Shown in pieces: positions 35,009 through 44,359 of a stretch of DNA of 64,000 nt (position 1 is the stretch's first letter; every line of letters begins with the position of its first letter). The stretch is from contig NZ_JAHVJO010000005.1 of NCBI RefSeq assembly GCF_019801215.1, positions 21,253-85,252 of the forward strand, given 5' to 3'. Both the position numbers and the translations under genes were made by a program. The notes beneath the pieces were generated by a model, which was not told the origin of the DNA, ran no database searches, and saw only the letters and a list, made by a program, of their open reading frames with translations. This stretch comes from Fictibacillus nanhaiensis (GTDB lineage: Bacteria > Bacillota > Bacilli > Bacillales > Fictibacillaceae).

Positions 35009-35485
35009 ATGATAAATCTGGTTCGAATGAAAGAAGAACAATATAAAAGGTTCTTCGAGGAGACAGTCAGAGAGTATGCCGAAGAAAATGTAAAGGAAGG
35101 CAGATGGACACCATCAGAATCGATTGAACGAGCAATCAAAGAAACAAATGAACTATTACCTAAAGGGATTCAAACGAATGGTCATTTTCTGTGTTCATTG
35201 CATCACGAAGTAGTAGGTGCAATAGGCACGGTTTGGTATGCAGTCAAAGAAAACAAGGGTGAGAAATCAGCTTTTATTTACAGCATTCAGATATACGAAG
35301 AATTTCAAGGCAAGGGATATGGAGAGCAGGCACTTATTGCATTTGAAACTGACCTTGCCTCGATGAATGTAAGTTCAATCGGGTTACATGTTTTCGGGCA
35401 CAACAAACGTGCATATCAGTTATATACGAAGATGGGGTATATTCCAACAAGCATTAAGATGAAAAAACATCTCAGAAGCAAGTGA
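35009..35485 (+). CDS. GNAT acetyltransferase (cargo)
   Basis: 158 residues of one GNAT domain: VVGAIGTVWYAVKEN, IYSIQIYEEFQGKGYGEQALIAFE (acetyl-CoA loop QGKGYG) and LHVFGHNKRAYQLYTKMGYIPTSIKM. The ribosome-binding site is TTGGAGGAAC. It diverges from the SagB operon and could serve as self-resistance, tailoring or an unrelated function. Acceptor unknown. Confidence 0.82.
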   Translation: MINLVRMKEEQYKRFFEETVREYAEENVKEGRWTPSESIERAIKETNELLPKGIQTNGHFLCSLHHEVVGAIGTVWYAVKENKGEKSAFIYSIQIYEEFQGKGYGEQALIAFETDLASMNVSSIGLHVFGHNKRAYQLYTKMGYIPTSIKMKKHLRSK

Positions 35486-35582
35486 AAACTAAACTCGTAT
35501 TATACTTGAACGATAGCAAGTCAGGAACAATCATTAGACTATTAAGTAGTCTTCCGAACTTTAAATTATAATCCATATGATT

Positions 35583-35605
35583 AGGCACTTAAAAATGCCT
35601 TTCTT
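35583..35605 (+). terminator. terminator of the GNAT gene
   Basis: AGGCACTTAAAAATGCCT followed by TTCTTTT. Confidence 0.65.
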
Positions 35606-35672
35606 TTAATGGGTCCAGGAATTATCGACACTATGACAATGGTGAGAATTTATCCTTGAGAGGGGTATGACG

Positions 35673-37169
35673 ATGAATATGGTCACGCAATGGTGGCTGT
35701 TCGAGATGGCACCGGTGTCCGGGGTGCTTCGGGCGGTCTTCTATACTGGCTTGCTGGTGTTGTGTTATGTCGACTTCCCGTCGCCGCTGCAGGCGGCAAA
35801 GATTATAGGCAGCACCCAGCGAGCCTTTTACACACCGGTCTTGGCATTGCGGCTACTGGGCCTCCGCTGGGTTAGTCCACACGTGCTGTCGGTTGTGACT
35901 AAACTGACGATCGCAATGTGGATTGCGGCCGCGGCCGGGTTCGTCCAGCCGGTCACTGGGGTACTGACGTTCCTGGGTTTCGCGTTCCTGCATATGGTCA
36001 ATGCTGGTGCGCTAGGCGCCCATCACTCGAAGCACTCAGCGCTGTACGCGTTGCTGGCCCTGTGCTTCTCGGTGTCATACGACTTCTCGCTGGACGGTCT
36101 ACTCGCCAAGTACGTGAACTGGCCGCTGCTGGTGCCCGATCAATCGGCGTTCACTTCGGGGTTCGCCCCGCTATTGCTGCTATTATTCCTGTCCTACACG
36201 ATTTTCGCCGGCGGAGTGTCCAAGCTCCTCTACGGTGGCCTCGGGTGGTTAAATGGTGACGCATTGCGGTTCTATATCAAGTACTCGCCGTCCCTCTGGC
36301 CCTTCATGACCCGACTACTGGTGAATAGCCCGGTGTTGTGCCGGGTGTTAGCGTCTCTGACCGTGCTGATCGAACTGTCGGCCCCTGTCGCGATCTTCGT
36401 TTCCTCGTGGCGGGTTCCGTTGATCGTATGCTGGATTTGGCTGCACGTAGGCATCCTGTGCGTGATGCGTCCCAAGTACTGGGTGCAAATGTGGTGCTAC
36501 CTCCTTCTGATTGTACCAAGCCTAACCGACCATGCGAGCATCGCCTCTAATGTTCCCTTGGGGGGGGCGTTCACCGCCGTGGGACTACTCGCAGGCGTGG
36601 TCCTGATCACGGTACTGATACGACAGTCCGAGGAGTGGCCGTTCACCTCAGTGCCGATGTACTCTAATGGTCTTACGAAAAACGCTGTGCGAGCACCCGC
36701 CGAGTCCGAACTGTACGATCGCGCCGTACGTGCTCACCGAGGCCAGCACCGGGCGTGGCAACGGGCGTGGTTGCCTGTAGAGGTCATGGAGGACATCCTG
36801 GTTCGATCGACCAATGATGGCAAGCGGCACCGTCTGTTCCAACTAATACTCGAGAACAAGGTGGCCAAGTTTGTCCGCTGGCCCCAATACACCAAGGTGG
36901 TGCGCGCTACAGCGATCGCCGATCTGGCAGCCAAATCGGCGGACCGTGTTGAATTAGGTGTGTGTGGCCCGGACTACCAAGCGACCCTCCTGCTGCAAGA
37001 GGTCGCATTGATCCTCAAGAACGTGCTGCCGGACTGGGAGCGGTATGACCGCATAGAACTAGTGTGTCGCACCGACTCTGGTAGTGTAGTAATTGCCTCG
37101 GTGCCGCTGGGAACGCAGGAAGTTCGAGGATCTAGCGCCCCGCAACAAAGATCCGAAAGCATGCGATGA
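35673..37169 (+). CDS. GC-rich HTTM-domain membrane protein
   Basis: About 498 residues from ATG at 35673 (GAGAGGGG at 7-bp spacing). The first 330 residues hold about eight TM helices, with HMVNAGALGAHHSKHSALYALLAL, AGGVSKLLYGGLGWLNGDALRFYI and a C-terminal SVPMYSN motif, as in HTTM proteins (the fold shared by vitamin-K gamma-carboxylase, SdpB and relatives). The last 150 residues are soluble. Base composition and codon use (NNC/NNG codons) differ sharply from all neighbours, suggesting recent origin from a high-GC organism such as an actinobacterium. Its natural partner, a DCC oxidoreductase, lies at 30349. Role unknown. Confidence 0.75.
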   Translation: MNMVTQWWLFEMAPVSGVLRAVFYTGLLVLCYVDFPSPLQAAKIIGSTQRAFYTPVLALRLLGLRWVSPHVLSVVTKLTIAMWIAAAAGFVQPVTGVLTFLGFAFLHMVNAGALGAHHSKHSALYALLALCFSVSYDFSLDGLLAKYVNWPLLVPDQSAFTSGFAPLLLLLFLSYTIFAGGVSKLLYGGLGWLNGDALRFYIKYSPSLWPFMTRLLVNSPVLCRVLASLTVLIELSAPVAIFVSSWRVPLIVCWIWLHVGILCVMRPKYWVQMWCYLLLIVPSLTDHASIASNVPLGGAFTAVGLLAGVVLITVLIRQSEEWPFTSVPMYSNGLTKNAVRAPAESELYDRAVRAHRGQHRAWQRAWLPVEVMEDILVRSTNDGKRHRLFQLILENKVAKFVRWPQYTKVVRATAIADLAAKSADRVELGVCGPDYQATLLLQEVALILKNVLPDWERYDRIELVCRTDSGSVVIASVPLGTQEVRGSSAPQQRSESMR

Positions 37170-37545
37170 GAGCGATACGGTAAACCGTATCACAAATAGT
37201 GGTAAAGCGGATAATAAAATTGAATGTTGAGGTAACAATATTAAGAGCTTGAACTTATGTATTCGTCACAAGTGGATAGAAGGGAAAAGCCTAGTATAAT
37301 AGGGGGAAAATGGGTAACCCTCTCGATGGTAAATAGGGTTACTCATTTTGCGTTTAGTTAAACTTAATCAAAATCTAGGTTTATTCGACATAAATCGAGA
37401 GCTCCATTGTTTAATCTTTTTCATTTTTCATTGGTGTAACGGCTTATAGTATTAGATGGCTCAGAGGAATTAAATATAAATTTGCCTTTATCAAAACTTT
37501 TAAATTTACTTATACTTCTTCGCCTATTTTAGAAAGGCTTTGCAT
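37170..37545. other. gene-free stretch with a palindrome and a long hairpin
   Basis: An 18-bp palindrome (GATACGGT/ACCGTATC, 37174-37191) just after the HTTM stop may end its transcript. A hairpin with 15-bp arms (37307-37321 and 37335-37349, one mismatch) follows a TATAAT box (37295-37300). Part of the loop, CTCTCGAT (37320-37327), is complementary to ATCGAGAG at 37394-37401. No ORF is supported. Confidence 0.5.
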
Positions 37546-39519
37546 TTATTGTTTCAAGCAATTTTTGATTTCTGTATCAACAAAAACTCTAAGTTCAGGA
37601 TATCTACGTAAATAATCCACACCTAATTGAGCTTCCTTATTAATTCTTGAATAAGCCAGTTTGAAGTTACCTTCGTTTATAATTTTTGAAATTGCTACTT
37701 TGTATTTTATTTTATACTCATTTAGCATATTAGTATGTAATATTTCATTAGTCATTTTAAAATTTGTTTTAATTAAATCACATATGTCAGGATGGTTTTT
37801 CTTCAGGGTACTGTGAGTTGTACCTAAGAGTTTAAAAAGCACTCTGCTATTAGGTCTAATATTATCCTCAATACAATGCTTAATATATTCATTTATTATT
37901 TTTTTAAACTTCGCCTTTTCTTTTAATAGGTGTTCTCTTTTTTGTTGGTTTATTGCATTTACTACTATTTCATTTAACCCATATTTTCTTAACGTTTTTA
38001 CATTAATATCTATTCCCTGGGCAACCATTTCCAAAGTTAAGAGCCGGTTTTTCTTTAATATATCATCGAGAAATGATTCTACTCTTTTTTTCAAAATTAT
38101 TTTCAGCTCTTTATCTTTATTTATTTTCCTATCGCGTTTAAGATCAAAAAAAAGATACCGTTGAATTTCAGTAGTATGATAAACGAAAAAAAAATTAATA
38201 TCATTCCAACCGTACTGTTCCCTTGCCATTGATCTTAAACACAGAACAGATTTAGTTTTTAGAATTAGCTTTTTTAATTGCATTTGTTTTTGATTTAAAT
38301 TTTTTTTGATATCGTTTGCTTCCATGATATTTATTAGTGAATGATTTAATAAGTATCCAAGAAGAAAGTTCATTCTAAAATCACTTAGTAAGTTATTACA
38401 TTTATAAAAATCATCTAGTTTTTTAATACCATAAAGGTTTTGTGAATAAACTTTATAGTCTTGAATTATTTTATCAATGTTTTCCCAATTATTATTTTTT
38501 TTATTATAACCATACGTTAAATTACATTTTTCACATATAGTTACACGTTTATATTTTAGTACTCTACCCATCTCTGCCTTTTTTAAAGTTCCTTTTTTAT
38601 TAAATCCTTCACACCATGGAGCTAAACAATCTCCTGATTCATCAAAAGTTATCCCCTTAATTTTCTCGATAAAACTTGAAGGTACTTGCAGCTTATAAAA
38701 GTCTTGAAGTTCGACGTTAAAATATCTTAGTGTTCTAAATAAATTTATTGGTGTTAGATTTCGGTTTTTTTTAAACTTGGCTCCTTTCCTTATACTTGCT
38801 ATTAGGTTGTTATAAAAATCTTGAAAAAAAGGAATTGGTATATATTCTGTTTGTTTTTGTTGATGTATAAAATATATATATTTAATTACTAATGAATCTT
38901 CAGTGGAATACCCATTAATTATTGGAGGTTCTATATGTTGGGATAATAAAAATGACCAATCATTGTAAATCCTTTCTTGTTCTCCAATTTTATCAAGTGA
39001 CAATAAATCTTCCATATTTACATTAATAATGGGGTTTTTACATTGTCCACAAATGTGATTTAGCATTAAATCTTTTTCATTGTATTGAAATTCTAAACCG
39101 CATTTTCCACAGCTTTTCTGCAGCTTTACTAAATGTTCGTTACATATATCAATTTCTTTCACTTGCCAAATCAACTTAAAATATTTATCTTTACTTATAC
39201 AAAGAGGACACACTTTCCTCACATTAGTCTCAAATTCCTTATTTAACATATTTATAAATAGATCGAATTTTGTATGATAAGGAACGATAGTGAGGGATAA
39301 TAAGCTTTCAATTGATAGACCTGTAAGGTTAGCTAACATTTCGATATTATAATTATTTTTTATAGATAAATCTAAGTTGATAATTGTATACCGTTTTTTT
39401 CCAGGTAATACAACAGTATTTGCTAGGTTAATTAAATTTGTTTTATTCTCATTTGTTAATCTATATAAATAACTTGTTAAGCTTTCTCCTACCTTAGGTT
39501 TTATTCTAATAGTAAACAT
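37546..39519 (-). CDS. TniQ/TnsD-family target selector 2
   Basis: About 657 residues from ATG at 39519 (AAGGAAGG upstream). N-terminal TniQ domain: RIKPKVGESLTSYLYRLTNENK, then zinc knuckles VCPLCISKDKYFKLIWQVKEIDICNEHLVKL, CGKCG and CGQC. A central CLAPWC and CEKC pair follows, then a long helical, DNA-binding-like C-terminus with repeated helical units (ITFDESG..., LKKNHPDICDLI). Longer than Tn7 TnsD (508 residues). Paralogue of the gene before it; which of the two reads glmS is not evident. It follows that gene by 19 bp in one operon. Confidence 0.85.
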   Translation of the reverse strand: MFTIRIKPKVGESLTSYLYRLTNENKTNLINLANTVVLPGKKRYTIINLDLSIKNNYNIEMLANLTGLSIESLLSLTIVPYHTKFDLFINMLNKEFETNVRKVCPLCISKDKYFKLIWQVKEIDICNEHLVKLQKSCGKCGLEFQYNEKDLMLNHICGQCKNPIINVNMEDLLSLDKIGEQERIYNDWSFLLSQHIEPPIINGYSTEDSLVIKYIYFIHQQKQTEYIPIPFFQDFYNNLIASIRKGAKFKKNRNLTPINLFRTLRYFNVELQDFYKLQVPSSFIEKIKGITFDESGDCLAPWCEGFNKKGTLKKAEMGRVLKYKRVTICEKCNLTYGYNKKNNNWENIDKIIQDYKVYSQNLYGIKKLDDFYKCNNLLSDFRMNFLLGYLLNHSLINIMEANDIKKNLNQKQMQLKKLILKTKSVLCLRSMAREQYGWNDINFFFVYHTTEIQRYLFFDLKRDRKINKDKELKIILKKRVESFLDDILKKNRLLTLEMVAQGIDINVKTLRKYGLNEIVVNAINQQKREHLLKEKAKFKKIINEYIKHCIEDNIRPNSRVLFKLLGTTHSTLKKNHPDICDLIKTNFKMTNEILHTNMLNEYKIKYKVAISKIINEGNFKLAYSRINKEAQLGVDYLRRYPELRVFVDTEIKNCLKQ

Positions 39520-39538
39520 TTGACCTTCCTTTATGACT

Positions 39539-41329
39539 TCAATTATACAAATGCTGACGGGCATGTTTTTGAGTATCTAACTTGTACGAAATATAGTCTG
39601 TAAGTTCCGGATTTTTTCTCCATAGAATAGTCCTGTTAAAATTAATGTGTTGATACAAACTTTTTGAAGTGATTTCTGGTTCTGGGATTGTCTCAAAATA
39701 TCTATCTACCTTCCCGTATATTTCTTCTTTTAACTTTTCCAATCGATATTTTTTTTGTTTAACTTTGTATTTTTTAATAATCTCATTAAATCCCCAATTC
39801 CTGATCGTCTCAGCACACACATTTAATTCCTTACAAGTATTTAATAATGTAATATCGCTATTTAACTCATACATTTTATTTAACAGATTAATCAAAGTTT
39901 CTTTTCTATCCCTGTCTTTTTCATTTATATTTTCTTTTGGTTTTTCATATTCAAAAGATGATCTAATGGTATCAATATGATATCGATATGTTAGAAATTC
40001 ATCATAACTACTCCAACATTTCATTCTCTTTATATCTTTAATCTTGCCCCCATTACCCACTTCTTTTATAAACATTTCTAACTGGTTTTTTTTAATTTCT
40101 ACAGAGGGTATCGGGTCACAAATAAGAGGAATCCTAGTTCGAAAAAATGCCAATACTCTTCTCAACTTTTCATTTGTAAGATTAAGTAGACTACTTAGCT
40201 GAGTAAAGCTGTACTCTTTATTGGGAACCACTATAATTTTTTTATATATATTTATGAAATTTGTTCGTTCTACAAGATCATTCATCTCGTTAACGGCGTA
40301 TTCACATCCACATGAAGAACAAAACATATAGTATTTAAGAACTTCACCATTTGTTTGTCTTCTCAATGAAACTCCTGTCTTAACCAGCGAACCTTCCTTC
40401 TGATAAAAGTTACACCATGGAGCAAGACATTGCTGCTTTCTATATTTAGGAATCTTTTCACACAGTATAGTGTTGATGAACTCTTTAGGTACTTTCATAT
40501 TGAAAAATTCTATTAAAGGAATGTTATGTGAATAAAGAATATCTATAATTGTTTGAAGATGAACAATTCTTTTCTGACTTAACGAACTTCTACTAACTTG
40601 TAATAAGTTTGCTAATTTATTCTTTGAAATCTTATTTTTAATATTTGTGCGATTAAATTTTGTTTCAAATCCATTCATTATAAATAAAAGCTTGAAAGCT
40701 ACTTCTTCAGGACTTAAATAAATTAATTGTTCATCAAGCAGCACCTTAAAAAAGTAATATATCCACTTTTGCTTTTCTATGTTTGTCTCTATTAGGTCCA
40801 TTTTTTGTTTTGATAAATCCGCATTACAATTTGGACAAAATCCAATTTTATGAACTACTCTTTTATCAATTGAACAATCACATTTATCACAACGATCGTT
40901 TAAAGCTATTTTATGTTTTAAACAAATTTTCAAGTTATTTATCTCCCAAAGTAGGCGATAATACTTTTGCTCTTTAAGGCACATAGGACAAAATTTTAAG
41001 GTGTCTGTGAAAATATTAGAAAAAAACCTTGAGTGAGTTAAATCATTATTTGGAGTGAAATGTACTAATCCATAATAAAATGTCATCTTTAATGGATCAC
41101 TACTTTGCCTACTAAACGTTTTCCATTTTTCAATTTCAATCATTTTTGTGGGATTAATATTAATTATCCCTAGTTCACTTGCTTGTATGTTTTTAACCAC
41201 ACCCACATCATTATTTAAAAAAGATATGAGGTTAATATGATTACCCTTAGAAACTCTCATCAAATAACTTAAAAGTGATTCATCTGAAAAGGGATTAACC
41301 TTTATAGGTAACTCAAACAAAATTACCAC
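39539..41329 (-). CDS. TniQ/TnsD-family target selector 1
   Basis: About 596 residues. TniQ signature LPIKVNPFSDESLLSYLMRVSKG at the N-terminus, zinc motifs CPMCLKEQKYYRLLWEINNLKICLKHKIAL, CDKCDC and CPNC, then CLAPWC and CSSCGC in the middle. The C-terminal half has the SIL/RNW-GF-like repeats (CAETIRNWGFNEIIKKYK) seen in TnsD-type att-site readers. The start may be GTG at 41329 or TTG at 41320; the TTG has the better spacing from GGAG. That GGAG is inside a 12-13 bp hairpin (41330-41371). Confidence 0.87.
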   Translation of the reverse strand: MVILFELPIKVNPFSDESLLSYLMRVSKGNHINLISFLNNDVGVVKNIQASELGIININPTKMIEIEKWKTFSRQSSDPLKMTFYYGLVHFTPNNDLTHSRFFSNIFTDTLKFCPMCLKEQKYYRLLWEINNLKICLKHKIALNDRCDKCDCSIDKRVVHKIGFCPNCNADLSKQKMDLIETNIEKQKWIYYFFKVLLDEQLIYLSPEEVAFKLLFIMNGFETKFNRTNIKNKISKNKLANLLQVSRSSLSQKRIVHLQTIIDILYSHNIPLIEFFNMKVPKEFINTILCEKIPKYRKQQCLAPWCNFYQKEGSLVKTGVSLRRQTNGEVLKYYMFCSSCGCEYAVNEMNDLVERTNFINIYKKIIVVPNKEYSFTQLSSLLNLTNEKLRRVLAFFRTRIPLICDPIPSVEIKKNQLEMFIKEVGNGGKIKDIKRMKCWSSYDEFLTYRYHIDTIRSSFEYEKPKENINEKDRDRKETLINLLNKMYELNSDITLLNTCKELNVCAETIRNWGFNEIIKKYKVKQKKYRLEKLKEEIYGKVDRYFETIPEPEITSKSLYQHINFNRTILWRKNPELTDYISYKLDTQKHARQHLYN

Positions 41330-41371
41330 TCTCCGTTTGTTTTTTATTAATTCTTTCCAAACAAACGGAGA
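41330..41371 (-). promoter_or_regulatory. hairpin over the tniQ1 ribosome-binding site
   Basis: Perfect 12-bp inverted repeat CTCCGTTTGTTT / AAACAAACGGAG (13 with the flanking T-A) with a 16-bp loop. Read leftward, the GGAG of the tniQ1 ribosome-binding site lies in the stem, so translation may be restrained. Confidence 0.6.
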
Positions 41372-41378
41372 AGATTTC

Positions 41379-42257
41379 CTAATAAGTTAAATTATCATCA
41401 AACTTATCTCCCTGAATTATTTCAAATGCTTCTTTTATTACTTTCGGACTTAACCTAAAGTGTGATATATCATGACACTCTTCATTAAAAAGTCCTAGCA
41501 TATCGTACGCTTCTTGGATTATAGGAATCAAGAACCCTAGTTTACCTTTACAAAATAAATGTAGTAGTTGTGGATACTTCAAGTTCAAATCTCCAAGTCC
41601 AATTTTTTGGGGTGGCGCCAAATGTGTCTCTATTTCTTCTAATAGTCTACAAAACTCTTCGTCACACTTCTCAAAACGATTTAATGATTTAGGTCTATAT
41701 CTTGACTTGTATTGGTCATCTAATTCTCTTAACTTTATTGCTTCAGGAGTTCCCATAAGAACAAGAGTAACCTTTGTTTTATTGGCCATCTGTTTAATTG
41801 TATCCATGGCTTTACTAGCGTTAAATCCTGACGTCAAAATATTATTCACTTCATCAATAATTACCATCTTTACTTCTTGTCTTTTCATTAAATAATATGC
41901 CCTGGTTTTTAAATCATTTATTTTAGGTGCTCCTTTTAATCTAGGCGATCCCAAAGCATCTAATAACTCATGATAAAATTCCATGAGCGTAAAAGGATGT
42001 GGAGTTTCCATATAGATTACATGTTTTACTGTTATTTCTGTTTCGTCAGATTCAGTAATAACATACTCTGGATATTTTTTTAGATATATCTCAGCCAGTT
42101 TTGTCTTACCAATATTAGATGGGCCTGTAACAAATAAATGCCTTGTCTTTCCTGGTCTTTTAATATGAGAGTCCATTATTTTAAAAATTGACTCCATCTG
42201 TGGGTGCAACACTTGGATATTCTTTACTCTTTGGACAAACTCTTTGTGGGGATTCAT
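41379..42257 (-). CDS. tnsC: TnsC/TniB-type AAA+ transposition regulator
   Basis: About 292 residues from ATG at 42257, which has GGAGGAAAG upstream; the ATG at 42278 has none. Walker A GPSNIGKTKLAE and Walker B KMVIIDEVNNI are clear, then a sensor region VLMGTPEAIKL and a C-terminal helical domain. TnsC bridges target selectors and the TnsAB transposase and imposes target immunity in Tn7. Size is near TniB/small TnsC rather than the 555-residue Tn7 TnsC. Confidence 0.88.
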   Translation of the reverse strand: MNPHKEFVQRVKNIQVLHPQMESIFKIMDSHIKRPGKTRHLFVTGPSNIGKTKLAEIYLKKYPEYVITESDETEITVKHVIYMETPHPFTLMEFYHELLDALGSPRLKGAPKINDLKTRAYYLMKRQEVKMVIIDEVNNILTSGFNASKAMDTIKQMANKTKVTLVLMGTPEAIKLRELDDQYKSRYRPKSLNRFEKCDEEFCRLLEEIETHLAPPQKIGLGDLNLKYPQLLHLFCKGKLGFLIPIIQEAYDMLGLFNEECHDISHFRLSPKVIKEAFEIIQGDKFDDNLTY

Positions 42258-42286
42258 GAAACTTTCCTCCATATCCATATATTTAT

Positions 42287-44359
42287 TTACTCATTCATTA
42301 GTTGATCTTCGTATGCTTTCATAGCTTCTTCCAATAATAAATCAATAGATGCTTCTTCCTTGGTTGAAATGTTAATTGTTGTTGGTATCTTTACATCAAT
42401 GTCTAGATTCATTCTTTTGGCTTGTTGCCTAACGCCACGATTACGTTTATATTTTTTATTTATTACTTCTTGTAGAGCTGCCTTCGCATATAAGAGATCT
42501 TCTTCAGAGACTATTTTATTTCTCTTGATACGACCTTCTTCTGCTAATGAATTAAGTAAAAGTTTGTATGTATATTGATTTATACCCTTCAATACATCAG
42601 CAGAAGGAGAATAGCAAAATACCTTTACATACTCACTAGATTCAGGAAGTTGAATATAAATATAAGAAATATCATCAATATCATATTTCACTTTATATTT
42701 AATCTCTCTCTTATTAATCAATAGAGACAAATCACTTTTTCTATATAAACGGTTGTCTAATCTAACTCCATCTCTTGTGTATGGTTTTAAAACTGTCGGT
42801 AACAATTCAATTTTAAATACTTCCGTCTCATCTTCTGGTACAAATTCTGGATACCCGCTTAGCTGTAACCCCTCATAATAGCGGACTATAGGTGTATTAG
42901 ATTCTAGAGGAAGACCTCTATGTTCCTCAAAATGATAAACATCTGTAATGTATCTTGTTAATATTTCAGTGATATCCTCTAATGTTAGAAGTGCATTTGA
43001 TTCAGCGTCATACTCGCCTAAGTCCTGAACATTACTTTTTCTAGTACCTTTTAATTGATGGATTAATTTCATATTTATTGTTCTAAAAAATCTTTCGATT
43101 GTACCACCATATCTAGGGGTTGCAATTGGTCTAAAACGTATATTTGATTTAAGCACTTCATCTACTATTCTTTTAACCTCTGCATTATTAAATTCTGTAC
43201 CATTATCAAATACTATACTTTGGGGAATTCCAAATAAATCCCATTCTTTTAAAGTATTATATTTCTCTTTTGTACCCTTAAAAAGAACCCCTTGTTGAAT
43301 TGCTTTCCTTACTTTATTTGCAGATGGTGGCTCAAAAGAAATATGTAAGCACCATACCATTCTTGTATAAAGATCAATACCTAAAGTGATCCAAGGTCGT
43401 CCAGTCACATTTCCTTTTTCATCTAATACATCTATATCTAACTGAGTATGATCAATTTCTACTACATGGAGTGGAAATAAAGCTTCTTCATTTGCATATC
43501 CTCTTATTACGTCCTCGTATTTTTGTCCAGCTTTTGTTCCATATCTCATTCTTTCAACTATTTTAGAAGGAATTCTGTCCAAAAGTTTATAAATTGTAAT
43601 TTCTTTAGGAATTTTAAGCTTCATTTTTAAACATTGAATTGCAATTAAATCATATATTTTTCTTTTGCTAATTTTATGTGTGTTTAGATACTCCTTTTCA
43701 ATTACAGATTTAATAATAGAGACATATTTTTCGTCGAGACGTGTATGAAGAGTATGTATGATAAAGTCTGGTTTATTAGGATGACAGAGTTGAATCACTT
43801 TGTTATCCGTACGATATTTATACCCTTCACCCCCTTTGGGTATTAAACCTTCCTCACCTTTATTTGGTTTTATCTCATCCATCTTTTTATAATTTGATAA
43901 ATACCGCTGAATAGTCCTTTTTGAAATTTCAAAATGGTATTCTAATTTTGTAAGCAGCTGTTCTTGATTCAAGCGTTCAACATTATCGTTTTCATCTAAC
44001 AAATGTTTATAATTTTTTATAAACTCTACATATGCTGTAAAATCACCAGACTTTAACTTTTCAAATACTAATAAGGGACGGATAATTAAGAACCGTTTAG
44101 ATACTTTTTCTCTTTTGTTTTCATTAAGGGTATCTAAAATAGAATAATAACTCTCATTATCTTTTTCGATAGTATTCAAAATATGATTGCTAGGGATAAA
44201 AGAATCATTCGTTATTAAATCATAGTAATTAATAATTATGGGGTCAGTCTTACCATCCTTTTGAAATATGGTAATATTGGGAGGATTTAGAGCGTGTATA
44301 ATGAACTTGAGACCGGAATATTCGATTTCTGAATTAATTTTCAAACTCGTAATTTTCAC
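42287..44359 (-). CDS. tnsB: TnsB/TniA-type DDE transposase
   Basis: 690 residues. N-terminal HTH domains (KLEYHFEISKRTIQRYL, residues about 137-155), then the rve/DDE core: Asp about 303 in VEIDHTQLD, Asp about 385 in IVFDNGTEFN, and Glu about 422 in GGTIERFFRTIN. A Mu-like beta-barrel and a charged C-terminal tail follow, the region that in Tn7 contacts TnsC. It binds transposon ends and cuts and joins 3' strands. It overlaps tnsA by 26 bp and ends 29 bp before the tnsC start. Confidence 0.92.
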   Translation of the reverse strand: MKITSLKINSEIEYSGLKFIIHALNPPNITIFQKDGKTDPIIINYYDLITNDSFIPSNHILNTIEKDNESYYSILDTLNENKREKVSKRFLIIRPLLVFEKLKSGDFTAYVEFIKNYKHLLDENDNVERLNQEQLLTKLEYHFEISKRTIQRYLSNYKKMDEIKPNKGEEGLIPKGGEGYKYRTDNKVIQLCHPNKPDFIIHTLHTRLDEKYVSIIKSVIEKEYLNTHKISKRKIYDLIAIQCLKMKLKIPKEITIYKLLDRIPSKIVERMRYGTKAGQKYEDVIRGYANEEALFPLHVVEIDHTQLDIDVLDEKGNVTGRPWITLGIDLYTRMVWCLHISFEPPSANKVRKAIQQGVLFKGTKEKYNTLKEWDLFGIPQSIVFDNGTEFNNAEVKRIVDEVLKSNIRFRPIATPRYGGTIERFFRTINMKLIHQLKGTRKSNVQDLGEYDAESNALLTLEDITEILTRYITDVYHFEEHRGLPLESNTPIVRYYEGLQLSGYPEFVPEDETEVFKIELLPTVLKPYTRDGVRLDNRLYRKSDLSLLINKREIKYKVKYDIDDISYIYIQLPESSEYVKVFCYSPSADVLKGINQYTYKLLLNSLAEEGRIKRNKIVSEEDLLYAKAALQEVINKKYKRNRGVRQQAKRMNLDIDVKIPTTINISTKEEASIDLLLEEAMKAYEDQLMNE

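Noticed and set aside
35690..37162. Several further open frames inside the HTTM gene
   Set aside because: High GC removes stop codons in all frames; only the HTTM frame has membrane helices, a ribosome-binding site and family motifs.
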